From Otatea glauca (taxonomy: Eukaryota; Streptophyta; Magnoliopsida; Poales; Poaceae): a stretch of 64,000 nucleotides of DNA. The stretch covers positions 30,944,176 through 31,008,175 of the forward strand of contig CM070723.1 of the NCBI GenBank assembly GCA_036346275.1, read 5' to 3'. The notes under the pieces were generated by a model that worked only from the letters and a program-made list of their open reading frames with translations, made no database searches and was not told where the DNA came from. Positions 11,162-23,536 of the stretch are shown one piece after another. Position 1 is the stretch's first letter; each line of letters opens with the position of its first letter. Both the position numbers and the translations under genes were made by a program.

Positions 11162-11812
11162 TTGAGAGCACATTTGCACAAAGACTTCTTACGAGTTGAG
11201 GTATGGGCGAAAGCCCGGTGTTTCTCATTTTCGTGTGTTTGGTTGCAAGTGTTTTATTTTGAAGTCAGTAACTGGATAAGTTTGAGTCTCGTTCTTCCGA
11301 TGGTATCTTTACGGGTTATTCGACTTCTTCTCGTAGCTATAGGTGCAGGTTGCGATGCGCATAGGATCATAGAGACCTGTGAAGTGACCTTTGATGAGGC
11401 TAGCCTAGGAGCTAGACCTGACATTTCAGGCTCTTCTTCTTCCTCCGAGACCATCTTTGTAGAGGATGAGGATGATGGAGATGATGGTGTTCCACCTGAT
11501 CCAGTCCCCTCTACACCTGAGGTGCCTCTTGTTTCCATTTCTGCACCTCAAGAAGGCCAACCCTTGCCTTCTGACTCTCCTACAGCTAGTGGCTCTACTC
11601 CTACCTCTTCTCTGCATGAGGTAGAGGCCACTTCTGCTTCTGGACCTCCCCGTCATATTCAGCATTCTCATCCACCTGATCAGATCATTGGCGATCTATT
11701 TAAGCGGGTCACTCGCTCAAAATCAGGTTTGTCTAGTTTCTGCCTTCACTCTGCCTTTGTTGCCTCATTTGAGCCGAAGGATGTGACTCATGCATTATCT
11801 GACAAGTCTTGA
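11162..11812 (+). pseudogene. C1 integrase C-terminus and acidic linker to RT
   Basis: The start is frameshifted integrase C-terminal sequence. From about 11380 the frame reads an acidic, Ser/Pro-rich linker (ETIFVEDEDDGDDGVPPDP, PPRHIQHSHPPDQIIGDL) typical of the variable region between integrase and RT in copia elements. It ends at a TGA at 11810-11812, inside the conserved start of RT. Confidence 0.75.
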
Positions 11813-12444
11813 ACTAATGCTATGCATGAGGAACTTGAAAACTTCGAGAGGAACAAAGTCTGGCAGCTTGTAGAACGTCCATCTGGTCATAATGTCATTG
11901 GGACCAAATGGGTGTTCAAAAACAAGAAAAGTGAGGATGGGGTTGTCATTCGCAACAAGGCTAGGCTAGTTGTATAGGGCTTTTCTCAGGTTGAGGGTCT
12001 TGATTTTGAGGAGACCTTTGCCCCTGTAGCTAGACTAGAGGCTATTAGGATCCTGCTTGTATTTTCTGCATCCCGGGGCTTCAAGCTCTATCAAATGGAT
12101 GTCAAGAGTGCATTCCTCAATAGCTATATTGAGGAAGAGGTTTATGTCAAGCAACCTCCAGGATTTGAGAACCCCAAGTTTTCGAGTCATGTATAGAAGC
12201 TTTCTAAAGCTTTGTATGGACTCAAGCAGTCCCCCAGAGCATGGTATGAGAGACTCAAGTCATATCTTCTCAGCCATGACTTCAAGATGGGCGTAGTAGA
12301 TAAAACTCTGTTCATCAGACACCATGAGTCGCATTTTCTTCTCGTCCAGATTTATGTGGACGATATAATTTTTGGTGGCTCATCTTATTCGCTTGTGTCT
12401 CAGTTTTCTGAGGTGATGAGCACAGAGTTTGAGATGAGTATGAT
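11813..12444 (+). pseudogene. C1 reverse transcriptase, N-terminal part
   Basis: Copia RT (RVT_2). Visible motifs: AMHEELENFERNKVWQLVERP, HNVIGTKWVFKNK, EETFAPVARLEAIRILL, QMDVKSAFLN, KALYGLKQSPRAWYERL, and the catalytic YVDDIIFG at 12353-12364. Stops interrupt at about 11977 (TAG) and 12195 (TAG). The domain is cut at 12444 by S1 and resumes at 15287. Joining across the insertion keeps the frame once one ATGAT copy is removed. Confidence 0.88.
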
Positions 12445-15281
12445 TGTCAGGACCTGGATTTGCAAATCCGAAACCCTCTGTGTATACCGCACTAGTCCAG
12501 GATCACGCTAGTGCACACAGTGAAAACATAGATGAAATATCATTCCATACAACGAATTAACTAAGAAGAAGCAAATTATTATTAAATAAAGCAAACGACC
12601 TTATGGTCAATGTTTACACCATTATGCTTTAAGGGCTTAAGAAACAAATAACTATTGCAGCGGAAAAGATAACTTGAGCCATTCGACATGCCACAGGCAA
12701 TCGTCTGGGGAAACGCCTTCCTAATCCATGTAGTCTTCATAGAATTCCTCCTCATGATATTCATTATCTCCTTCAGCAACTGATCAACAAGGGCATAAAT
12801 CCATGAGTACAAAAAGTACTCAGCAAGCCGTAGGGAATTGATGCAATATATTCATGCACGGTTTGACAAGGATGGCTATATGTTTCATTTGCAGAAAGCA
12901 ATAACTTGAATTGAAATGCAATAAATAGATTGAAAGCATATTTATGAAAAGATAAATAAATAATTGATAGATCAATGATAGACAACAAAACAATAGTGAA
13001 CTCCCCGTTCACATCCCAACAATTCCACATTCCACATTTTATGAAACACTCTATACCCCGTGTGAAATTCCTGGGCTTTGTCCATGACCATGACGCGCTA
13101 TTCGAATAGTTTTACACTCTGCGAGAGGTTGTGCGGCTTTACCCACAAGACATGAACATCTCTTTGTGCAAGCGTTACTAACACACTTCCTTTGGTGTGT
13201 CGCGAGATATCATGACAAAGCCTTTACAATGCCTTCGTCTAAGCTCGATGATCGCCCGCTAAGGTTTCGCAATTAGGGCCCCCTATTGCGCCTTGCGAAT
13301 CTACCCGTCCATCCCGGAACCCACACCACCAACTGGCAGTACTCAAGGCTAGACATTACAAATTAATCAGCTAGGTCTATCCCATTCCAGACATGTGGTA
13401 GTACGGTTAGGCCCAGTTCAATGGCGCACAAGATTAAGTCCTTAAGTTGTCTTAGGCAAGACATCCACATCCCAATGTGCTAGAAAGCACCCCCTTTACT
13501 GCACGATCACTTGCCTGAGGGAAAACAATTCGTTCAACCAAGACCAATGGCAAACCTAGCCATGGTACAACAAATTTTACAACAGTGGCTAACGGCCACA
13601 ATTCAATATCTTATTAAGTCAAGATTAACATTATTCAATATGTGACATGAATCCCTTTGTACAACTAAGCATGTCTAAGCATAGCTACGATAACCCAATG
13701 TTGGTATAAAGATTATGTCCAACTAGTAATGTCCCAACCTAGGTTTAACAATGGATACATGGCTTCCCAATAATCAAGGTGGCATAATGTCAACTAGGTA
13801 TACATCTACTCCCATTAAATAATCATTGATACACAAAATAGCATGCAATTATATAAAAGTAAATTACTTTTGCAAACATAGGATCAATATGATCAAAGGT
13901 TACGACTTGCCTTGCTGATCTAATGCTGAGTCTTGGTCTTCGAAGTCTTGGTTTGCTCCCTCGGAATTAGCGTCTACCGGAAAAGAAAGCAACGAAACCA
14001 AATAAATACAAAAAAGAGACTCAAACAAGCTCAAAACTTAAAATAAATGGCTCTAGAAGATAGATCTTGATTTTAGAAAAATTTAGAAACTTGAATCGCC
14101 TCAATCGGAGTTCGTATGAGCGAGAACGAGCTTCTCGAAAAATTAAATCAGAGAAAAAGACTGAAAATCAGAAATTCGGAATTTATGGATTTATTTTTGT
14201 ACTGGAAAATCGATTTATTGCGCAACCGCTGACGTCATTCGGAATTTGATGGACTGGGTCCAAGGCTTTGTCCGGTTCATCGTGCCGGTGCCTGGTAGCC
14301 GCCGGCGCTTGCGTAAACAAAAGAAGTGAGTGGCGGTAGACGCAGCGTCCACGTGACGTTGACGCCAGAGCTTGACGTGGACAGGCCACGCGTCGCTCAT
14401 CTGGCGACCTGGCCAGATCGGACTGCAGAGACGCGGGTCGCGGGCAGCGGCGACGCGGCGAGATCTGGAGCAAACGACACAGATCGGACGGCTGGGGTTC
14501 ACGGCGAGGAACAACGGTGAGGCGACGGCGCGGGGCTCACCGGCAACGGAGAAGAAGCCACGGCCGACGGCAAAGATGCGACGGATCGGGCACGAGATTA
14601 GACGGACCGGGGAGAGGGCAACGCGGGGAGACCCAACGGCGACGGCGAAGACGCACCGGCGGTGAAGGAAAAAGCGGCGGAAGGCGTCGGATGGAGGCGC
14701 AACTCCGGCGAGCTCACGCGAAGCAACGGTGGCGACTCGGGCGACGAGGAGGAGGGCAAACGAGGCAGCGGAAAACGGCGGCTTAAATAGCAGTCTCGGA
14801 GGCCGTGTCCGACCCGGACTCCAAGACGGTGGCGGACACGGTTTCGACGCGACGGCGGCGGCTAGGGTTAGAACGCGGTGGTAGCGCTTGGAGCTGGGCA
14901 GTGGGCAGCCAAGGCGAGCGAAGCGGGCCGGGCGAGGCGGGCTGGGCTGAGGCGACGCGGGAGAAGAAATGGGCCGGAGAGATTCGGCCCGGAAGACGTT
15001 TTAGAAAAAAAACATTTCCGAATTAATAAATTGCCAGAAATTCAAATAAATTCAAATAAATAGCAAATAAATTCAGAAAAATCCCCCAAAATACAAAAAA
15101 ATTCCTTAGAGCACAATAAACCCAACTAAAACTGAAAATCTTTAGTTTGATGAATAGCTTAGTCAAATTAAATCCTTTCATTAATGGAAAATCCAAATTA
15201 AGCTGGAATTAATTCAAGAAAATGCAAATGGTTTATTTTTGAATTCAAACATTCCAAAAACTCAAATTTTGGGATGTTACA
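12445..15281 (-). mobile_element. S1: solo LTR of family S
   Basis: 2,837 bp from tgtcagg to gatgttaca, bounded by perfect ATGAT repeats (12440-12444 and 15282-15286). No internal repeat of the ends is present, so it is one LTR. Orientation is taken from the TATA-like box ctatttaag on the minus strand (complement of 14782-14790) and the LTR start tgtaacatccc read on the minus strand. A GC-rich block at 14230-14990 corresponds to a long leader. LTR start and length recall Tekay/Del-type gypsy elements; that assignment is inferred. Confidence 0.88.
14230..14237. promoter_or_regulatory. TGACGTCA palindrome in S1
   Basis: A perfect bZIP-type (CRE/TGA) core, present at the equivalent place in all three family-S LTRs (also 34710-34717 and 43936-43943). 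Confidence 0.5.
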
Positions 15282-15286
15282 ATGAT

Positions 15287-16143
15287 GGGCGAGTTGAGCT
15301 ACTTTCTTGGCTTCCAAATCAAGCAGACTCGGGAGGGTACTTTCTTGCATCAAGGCAAGTATACCCGTGACCTCCTGAGGTGGTTCGATATGCCTGATGG
15401 GAAGCCGGTGATGACTCCTATGGCCACTACTGCTCTCGTCGAGCCTGACGAGGATGGTGAGCCTGCTGATCAGAAGGAGTTCCGGAGTATGATTAGCTCC
15501 CTCCTGTATCTCACCGCTTCGAGGCCAGATATACATTTTGCTGTGTGTCTGTGCGCTCGATTTTAGGCTTCTCCTCGCATCTCTCACCGCCAGGTGGTGA
15601 AGTGCATCTTCAGGTACCTTCGTGCTACCACTGATTATGGTATTTGGTACTCTTCCTCTTCTTGTCTGTCCCTAAGATCCTTTTCCGATGCCGACTTTGT
15701 CGGCTGTAGGATAGATAGGAAGAGCACTTCTGGCACTTGCCAATTCATTGGCACTTCTCTTGTTTCTTGGTCGTCTAGGAAGCGATGCAGGTTACCTGAT
15801 CCACGGCGAGGCCAAGTATGTTCTCACACCGATTCTTTGTAGCAGTGCTCGGATGAGATCGACCTTGCGTGACTATGGGTTGGAGATAGAGAGTGTACCA
15901 CTTTTCTGTGACAATACTTCTGCTATTTGCATTGCTAAAAACCCAGTGCAGCATTCCCGGACGAAGCACATTGATATTAGATATCACTTCCTTAGAGACC
16001 ATGTGGAGAAGGGGGATATCGCGCTTCAGTTTGTAGAGAGTGACCTCCAATTAGCCGATATCTTCACCAAGCGTTTGGATAGCTCCAGATTTGTTGCCTT
16101 GAGGAGTGAGCTTGGAGTCGTGAGCCCTTACGGCCTTTTGTGA
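15287..16143 (+). pseudogene. C1 reverse transcriptase end and RNase H
   Basis: It continues the RT split by S1 with GELSYFLGFQIKQ, GKYTRDLLRWFDM, SLLYLTASRPDIHFAVC. A TAG follows at about 15564. The RNase H reads FSDADFVGCRIDRKSTSG, then shifts frame near 15785, and ends AICIAKNPVQHSRTKHIDIR...LADIFTKRL with the pol stop at 16141. The tail LADIFTK is the usual end of copia pol. This copy cannot make active enzyme. Confidence 0.87.
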
Positions 16144-17991
16144 GGGGGAGCTGGTTTGTATATTATGTATTATATTGTTTTCTTCCAGCTTTTCTTTGTG
16201 TTCCTTCTGGGTGTCTTTGGGCTTGTCTTTCTTGAGTTGAGTTCACTCACTTAGACTTCTGGCATGCTTTGCATGGACCTCTTATCTTGTGCTTTAGGTT
16301 GCTATCATGCGTGATTAGCTGTTCTCTCTTCTCTCTAGGTTGAGTTCCCTCACAGTCTTATAAGTCTAGCGGTGTTGGGCCTCTGGGTAGGCAGTGCATG
16401 TGCACTCCTTAGTTGGGATCTAGAGTCAGCTTCCCTATGTCAGTCACTGGGAAAGATAAGAGCGAGTCTGAGCCGTAGTGAGTCTCTTATATCTTTTCTA
16501 TGCTCTATAGCTATCCAGTTTTGCAGTTTCTCGACTTCTTCTCCTCATTCTATTTTTTTGGTTATTATTGAGTTCATTTGGGTTTTCTTTATGCCTAATC
16601 TTGATAATAACTCAATTTTAACCATATTTGAGCTTAAAATTGATTCATTTGTTGAGGGGGAGTTTGGGAATCTGTTCATGCATTGCATATAGACTGCATT
16701 TTTCAATTTCATGAGCTTTGTCTATTATGCAAATGGTTTAATCTTTATACAAAACACCATGCTAAATCTCTTGAAGAAAATTACTAGTTTAGAGATGTCC
16801 AAGTTCTGTCATTATGCTAAGCTTATTAAAATCTGAAAATTGAGTGCTTTAAATGAAAACTTGATGAGACATGTTGCTTTTTCTTGCTAAGTTTCCTCTC
16901 TTGGGGTATTTACCATGATTTGTGAAATTTTGGAGTTCTCTAGAGTCCCTATAGCAACTTGGGTGAAACTTGCTTGATCCATATTTGAGTCCTTCAAAAT
17001 TGCTCATACGTGCTAAAATGAATTTTTTTGACTCTTTTGTGTAAAATTGATCTCAATACTTTATATTCACAAGACTGCCTCCCATTGCACTTGGGATGAA
17101 CTTGGAATATATCGTGTATAACCAAGATCACTCTCTTAAGAGTTACTCTTGAGGTGGTCGAAAATGGCTTGAGTCAATTATTTAAAAAATGCAAATAACA
17201 GAAACATAAGTGGGTAAAGAATGCAAATAATGTCAAATATTTGCACCCTGCTATGTCCTTTCAAATTTTTGCCGAAAAATTTGCATAAATTGAAAAATGA
17301 GCTCGAAGGACCCTATATGCACTTCAAGATTCACCAAAGTGTTGAATAGGTTGAACTCTAGGTTTTCCAAATGATCCTTGAGTGGTTTTGTTTCTAGAGT
17401 TGAAATTTTTGCTAAGTCTTGCACTTGTCAAATCTTGCTAGTATGAACTATTGCAAACTTAGTTTGATAACAAAATGGATTTGTTCTTGGACATTTCTTA
17501 GGTTAGTAATAATTTAAAATTGATGAGCTTGGTGTAATACCTTTCCATTATAATCAATTGGATAATCTTCAAAGCTCTTTAGATTGCATTTCATGCATAC
17601 ATATTGAGAAAGGGGGAGTAAATATGAAATCTTGATGCCTATATTGTCAAAAGGGGGAGAAAACATAGAAAAGGCATCATTAAAAAGATAAAAATGTGAA
17701 TGCTTATTTGGTTATTATGATCTTTGCAAAATCTTTGCTAATTCTTTTGGATCATAATCTCATAAATCACATTTGACATGTATGTTTGGCTTTTAGAGCC
17801 TTTGTAGAAAACTTGCTCTTTCTTAAATTTTGCTCCAAAATCCCTGTTGTCAACTTGGTCATGATCCAATTTCTATCTTTGGACCAAGTTTGATTTTGCA
17901 AACAAAAAATATTGCTTTCTTCTTCATCTTCTTCAAACTCAAAATATATGCCTTTTGTTGTGTTTGTCAATATACTCATCAAGGGGGAGAT
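16144..17991 (+). other. C1 3' non-coding region with repeated polypurine tracts
   Basis: 1.85 kb of AT-rich DNA without a domain-bearing frame lies between the pol stop and the 3' LTR. Five gggggag-type tracts occur at 16142-16150, 16654-16662, 17606-17618, 17649-17663 and 17981-17991; the last directly abuts the LTR and is the functional plus-strand primer by position. Multiple PPTs are a described Sirevirus trait. No envelope-like protein was recognised. Confidence 0.75.
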
Positions 17992-19776
17992 TGAAGGACC
18001 ATGTGGAGGTCTACCCAGATTTGTGATGAGTATTTGACTAAATTTGAGCTTGGTATGCTTTTGTTTGAGTTTGAATTGAAATGGATTTTCAATTGGAAGC
18101 AATTTGAAGTCTTTTCTGATTTTCCGGTGCTACCGGCCATGGTAACCCTGCTCACTGAGGCATCGGTAGCACAGGCCGAAAAGCGTGTGTGGAAAATCCA
18201 GAGAGGCCTTATTTCGGGATTTTGCTGGGCGGTGCTACAGCCATGCTAGCCAGTGCTACTGCCGAGCGGTGTGAAATTTCGAGAGGGTGTTTTCGGTTTT
18301 TGTGCGGTGCGGTGCTACTGGCTGAGTCTTGTAGCACGGTCCACCATGGCGGTGTTCTGGCTGAGGGGCGGCAAAGACCGCCAAATTGAGTAAAAGTGAA
18401 TTTTTATGAGTGGACTTAGATGAATTTATTACACATCTTTGTGGACATTGCTATGTGAGGAGTTTCCTTGTTTTTGATGGTTGCAGGACGACGGTGCTAG
18501 ATCATGGTGAGGCGAAGGATGACCGGGACTAGGCGAGGAGTGTCGGAGGTCCAGACGGTCGGGGATCGCCGGAAGATGATCGGAGACGGAGTCCGTGCAA
18601 GCCATGAAGACAAGGAATGGATGTGATGCTAGCTAGATGCTGCTCGGATCGATGAGGGCCGTCGGATTGCGGTCTAGTTGATAGGATAGCGGGTCTAGTT
18701 AGTATGCTTTGAAAACCGTGCAAAAAAACCCATTATGTGTTGTGTGTTTTGGGTGAACCCTTGCATGGCTGGTTGAGTGGGTAAATCCTAGCCCTTGATG
18801 GATGCTCTAGGGTTTAGAGGCTCATCCAAGGGTGGTAGGTGGACCAAGAGTTGTATAAATAGGGCTGGAGGGGTAGCCATCCCCCCTTGAAGGTTTTGAT
18901 GCTCCTTTGAGCTTTGCCCACATGAATGTGAGGCTTTGTAACCTCTCCTTCCAGAAATGAAATGTTCTTCATTTATGTTCATGTTTTATTTACTTTACGC
19001 ATTTACTTTACGAATTTAAATTACGCAATTTAAATCCTGTATTTACTTTCTTGCAATTTACATTTACGCAATTTGGATTTGCCTCCTCTCCTTCTACATG
19101 CTTACGAATCTTTGTTGAGGTTGATGTTTGATGAATGATTCTACTTCTGAATTTTTGTTTCAATCATCTAGGCTATCCATGCGTTCTTGTTGCAAGAAGT
19201 TGATCTTTTGCGTTCTTGAATGTTTGATCTTGTAGATTGCGTTTCATTGAGTTTCTTTGTGTTCTCTTGCTTGCTGGTACGTGTGGGAAGTCATTTAAGT
19301 TCACTTTGATCATCAAAACCTCACGAGCAAGCCTTGATCGAAGTTCTTTCGATTTTTGTCGAAACTTGGTCTGTTCTTTGTTTTCGGGCATAAAGGTTAG
19401 AACTTTGACATCAATCCTTGTGATTGAAGGTTGGAATAAGTTCCTGACATCCCAAGGACCTTATCTACCAAGTTTGGTTGAGTTTGGATCAACGGATCAA
19501 AATATACATCAATTCTCCCATTTGATCCCGTGCTGAAATCGCTGTTCATTCGCCTGATTGCACTGTAGCTAAGTAACCCGGTAGCACCGGCCCCAGAGCG
19601 CGGTAGCACCGACCTTAGGCTGATTTTCATGGAAATTGACTCTTTCGCTTCCATTTGATTATCTAGGGGTTTGGCTTGGTTTCTTTGGGTGAAAATCTGC
19701 ATTTGTGATCCTCCTAAGGGATATATTTTTATTTTGGGATCATTCACCCCCCTCTAATCGCCATCTCGGTCTTTCA
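17992..19776 (+). repeat. C1 3' LTR
   Basis: 1,785 bp. It is almost identical to the 5' LTR except in the palindromic block (18127-18383), which has many small G/C losses. TATA box at 18854-18861. Confidence 0.92.
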
Positions 19777-19781
19777 AATAG

Positions 19782-20134
19782 TAAGGCCTAGGAGCAGTCC
19801 GTTTTCGTGTCCACCTCCTAGCCGCACCGCACCCCCTTTCGATACTTATTTAAATTACCCGAGCTCCTTCGTGAGACTTAGGTTTTGATTAGTTGTTGTT
19901 TTCCTTAGTGAAACTTTTTGGTATTCTATTCATTTGGCTAGATCAACCGCAATACCATGCTTCGGAACCCCACGTCAATACTTCAATTATATTTGCAATT
20001 TCAGATTGCTTTTGCTTTGTTTTTGTTTATTCTTTGATTGCTTGTAGGAATTGATCTTCATGATTAGGTCAATCGGGCTTTGGCATGGATGATAATAATT
20101 CAGAGTTTGGTTCAACGATTGTTGGCATTGGTAG
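19782..20134 (+). repeat. G1 5' LTR, segment 2
   Basis: It continues the LTR after C1 (taaggcctaggagc...tccacctcctagc...ttcggaaccccacgtcaat) and matches 55111-55430. It ends with GGTAG, the target duplicated by G2. Confidence 0.85.
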
Positions 20135-20746
20135 TGTCGAGGACTGGTTACCCCGCGAGGGCGATGGCCCGCTGGGACCAAGCTTGCTCGACCAAGGGCC
20201 AAGCTCGCTATTGAGGGCGGGCCCGGAAGACTCGGTTGGATTGCGGAAGCCGGCAGTTACTGAGTCAAGGAGGGGCCTTAAAAGGTTGAGTTAAGGCGAT
20301 CGTGGGCAACGGTTCCTAGTGCCATTATTGCCATACTTCATTGCGCATCATGTTCGGATCTGGCGTCACTCCCCCGTGAATCTCGCCCGTCCGTTTGCTG
20401 TAATGAACAATGCAGTATAGGTATAAAGACTTCCCCCCTGTGCGGGGAAAAGGCAGGGTAGACATACGCAGAGATAACACGACAAAGAACCAGTGTCGAC
20501 CTCGGCTCGAGCACCTCTTGTATTCAACCACAGTATATCATCGTCTACCTTCCGCCTCCGGGCAAGACTGGAGTAGAGCTGTTACCTGTACCAGGGGCTC
20601 GAACTAGTATAACTCCTCGCGTCAACCGTTCTCTTGTTCTCACCCTTAGCGACGATGAAAGTCCCTTCTGAGCGAGCACGATCTTGGGTTCCACTCGTAC
20701 ATCACTCCCCCATTTTCTTGCGGTCCGGTGATCCCGATCGTAGACA
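20135..20746 (+). repeat. G2 5' LTR
   Basis: Starts tgtcgagg and ends gtagaca. It contains two copies of a ~21-bp unit with gaccaagct...ctcgctc, whereas the 3' LTR has about four. A TATA-like tataggtataaag lies near 20416-20428. Confidence 0.88.
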
Positions 20747-20748
20747 AC

Positions 20749-20766
20749 TGGTGCCCACCGTGGGGC
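20749..20766 (+). promoter_or_regulatory. Primer binding site of G2
   Basis: tggtgcccaccgtggggc, two bases after the LTR; this form is common in grass Tat-type gypsy elements. The tRNA is not assigned here. Confidence 0.75.
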
Positions 20767-21690
20767 TCGAGAGTTTCGCTCATTCGAAGGAACTTCGTCG
20801 CTTCAACGTCACCAATGCTTTCATCTTCAAACATCAACATGTCGCATTCAGCGAGCTCGGACTCGGATGCGGTTCCCGAGGACAAGAGCTCCACATCCAT
20901 GTTCTCGTCCTCGCCACTGCTGCCCGAACGCTTTTTCTTCATGGCCGGCAGCCGTGGGGCGAGCGTAGGAGCGGGGTATAACGACCCAAACACCCAAGAG
21001 GAGGCACGCCGGTTGGCTTGGGTTGCCATCGACCAGGCTATCACCACTCTCCGATGAGAAGATCATGGGGAGAATCTCACCTCGTTCGGGCAGCGTAACC
21101 CTGCCTGCCTTGGCGGTTTCACCAGCTGGGAGCGCTTGCGAGCCATCGCCCGGGGTATGGCCTATCCTGCTCGGGTGAGGTCAGCTCTTTTCGGGCAGGC
21201 CCTCGCCGAGGAGCTTGACAAGGCGGCCGACAAGGTCGGGCCTTCACAGCGAGGGCGAAGCTGATGCCCTGGATCTTGCTCTCTAGCTAGCAATGGTGAC
21301 TCCTCACGTGGACGACGACACTCTCGCTGGTCTCCTTCGTACAGACGAGCTTGAAGTCTGTCCCGGTCGCTTTTGCGTCGTCAGGCCCGGAACATAATCC
21401 ATGAACATGCTCGACATCGGCAGAGTAACAGTAGTGCCTATTCAAGCAACAGCACATCTGAAAGCCTTTCTCTGGACATCCCGCCCAAGCGTCAAAATGT
21501 CCACGACCGCCTGTGCTATCACACCAATGACGTCCATGCCAACCGTCACAATCGACGTGGACTGCACCATTGACTTGAGTACGAATGCTGCAATGACCGT
21601 GACTCCAGCTCCAGCAGCGATGGCCGCCATGCTCTATGTGGCGCTGCGCCAGCTTACAGCTGCCCAGCATACTCCACCGGCCTCTGTCGG
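20767..21690 (+). other. G2 leader and degraded gag N-terminus
   Basis: GC-rich region with open frames in several phases but no recognisable domain. By position it holds the 5' leader and the poorly conserved start of gag. Confidence 0.5.
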
Positions 21691-22484
21691 GTGCAATGGC
21701 TGGTTCGATTTAAACCCGCTGTGATCGAACGATTTGACGGGACCAAGAACCCCAATGAGTTCCTCTCGATCTACTCGACCGCGATCCTAGCAGCTGGAGG
21801 AGATGAGGCCGTGATGGACAATTACCTCCCGACGGTAGACGACTTGGCGCGCACCTGGCTGTTCAATCAAACGCCTGGCTCCTTTCAATCTTGGCGCCAA
21901 GTACGGGACGCCCTCCGCTCTAACTTCCAGAGCTGCTACGAGCGCCCCGGACGGGAGAAGGACCTAGATAGCATCATCTAGGGCAAGAATGAGGCACTCC
22001 GCGACTTCGTGCATCGATTATCTGCACGAGGAACTCGATCCCGAGCGTCTTTGACTAGGCCGTCATCAAGGCCTTTAAGTTCGGTGTCCGCAACCGGTGC
22101 CTCACCGAGGACCTGGAGATCACGGCAAGGCTCAACATCAATAAACTGTTCCGGATGGCAGAACGGTAAGTGGACGAGGATGATGTTGTGCGCTGGAAAC
22201 GCGACTACGACCAGGGCAAGCTTGGCCTCAACTTTGGTGAGGCCGGGCCATCCAACACCAAGGGCGACGGCTCGGATCCGCACACCAAAAAGTGGAAGAG
22301 AGACCACGGTAGCGACGGTGGCCAGCTGCGCGTGGTCGCTGCGATGAACAGCGAGCGCGAGGTAATGGAAGTGCGGCATCTCGATCAGGGGCAGCCGCGA
22401 CCCAACCAGGGAGGACCTCGACCTCAGCAAGGTCGACCACGACCTCAACGAACAAAATACCGACCCCAGCAGGGACAGAATTAG
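21691..22484 (+). pseudogene. G2 gag (retrotransposon gag domain)
   Basis: Capsid protein relic. RFDGTKNPNEFLSIYSTAIL, DDLARTWLFNQTPGSFQSW and LRSNFQSCYERPGREKDL are the conserved retrotransposon gag core of gypsy elements. A TAG ends this frame at 21979-21981, in the turn usually followed by alternating basic and acidic helices. The remainder continues with shifts through EDDVVRWKRDYDQGK and a Q/R/P-rich tail of repeated QQGRPRPQ-like words (about 22380-22480). No zinc knuckle was found. Confidence 0.8.
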
Positions 22485-22907
22485 CTTGGGCACCAGCAAT
22501 GTTATGCCTGACCACAGGGTGCCTAGGGGTGACCCAGGTATGATCTCGACAAGTTCTACCTGTTCCATAAGGCCCACGGCCATGACCTGCAAAACTGCAG
22601 AACCTGGCAGAATAAGTTGGGTGCCTTTTACGATGGGCGTGGAGAGATGCCCATGCTCCCGAAGGAGGACAAGCGACCCGATAGGGTCAATGCCGGCGAG
22701 GACTGATAAGACCTCAACCTATAGTTTTAGCAGTGCGACTGCCGTGTCGATGTAATCTTCGGCGGGTCATCAGCGTATCAATCTCAGCGTGAGCTCAAAG
22801 ACACCGCACAAACTGTATACCAAGCCTCCACTGGGAAGCCCGTCGAGCATCCTTGCAAATGGGCCGGAACCCCGATTACTTTCTCCTGGGATGATGCTTC
22901 CCCAGGA

Positions 22908-23378
22908 ATGTCCAAGGATCTCAAGACTGCTCTGGTCGTGACCCCGATAATAAGCAACATTGATGTCGAGCGAGTCATGGTCGATGGAGGCAGTTTCCTC
23001 AATTTGCTCTTAGCGAGCAAAGTAGACCGAATGCAGATTCCCCGGTCGAAGATCAAGAATGTAGCAGTTCCCTTCTTCGGTATTGTACCAAGGAGTTCCA
23101 CCACACCGCTCGAGCAAGTGGTTTTGCCCGTCACCTTCGGTGACCCCACCAACTTCCGTACCGAGTTGGTTACCTTCAAGGTGGTCGACGGAGACCTTCC
23201 CTACAATGTCATACTCGGGCATCTGGCGCTGATCAAGTTCATGGCGGCAAACCACTACGGCCACCGTTGCATGAAGCTCTTGGAGCTCAATGGCGTCATA
23301 TCCGTTTGCGGCGACCTCAAGGCGGTGCACGGATGCGAGGAGAAGGCCTTGGTGCTCGCCGGCATGCTACCCCAGTGA
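22908..23378 (+). pseudogene. G2 aspartic protease
   Basis: Retropepsin-like region. The catalytic loop reads VMVDGGSFLNLLLASKV, with Asp-Gly-Gly instead of Asp-Ser/Thr-Gly; this DGGS form is usual in Tat-type gypsy proteases and need not be damage. A second conserved part, VVDGDLPYNVILGHLALIKF, gives the ILG flap end. It lies in one frame of 156 codons and ends with a TGA at 23376-23378, after which the RT linker is in another frame. Confidence 0.8.
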
Positions 23379-23536
23379 GGCTCCGAGGTAAATACGAAAA
23401 TTGCCCGTCGCAAGACGACGATCTTGCTCAGCAGAGTGACGAAAGCCATGCAGCTCGAAGAGGGCGACTCGAGCAAGAGCGTCCACGTCGCCTCCAAGCT
23501 CAATTCAAAATAGGAACTCGAGCTCGTCACCTTCCT

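Larger units (their letters stand above)
7093..19776 (+). mobile_element. C1: Sirevirus-like Ty1/copia element
   Basis: Complete element with LTRs starting tgaaggacc and ending ctttca, flanked by perfect AATAG duplications (7088-7092 and 19777-19781). Order inside: tRNA-Met primer site, gag, protease, integrase, RT, RNase H, then 1.8 kb of non-coding DNA with five polypurine tracts. That order and the palindrome-rich LTR fit the Sirevirus lineage. All genes carry stops or frameshifts, and RT is split by solo LTR S1. Confidence 0.92.

Noticed and set aside
14215..15063. Overlapping Arg/Gly-rich frames in S1
   Set aside because: Same GC-rich leader as in S3; frames are not conserved between copies.
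16372..16692. Hydrophobic 106-codon frame in the C1 3' region, possible envelope-like gene
   Set aside because: Some Sireviruses carry an env-like ORF here, but this frame is short, lacks a clear signal peptide plus anchor arrangement, and has no counterpart in C2.
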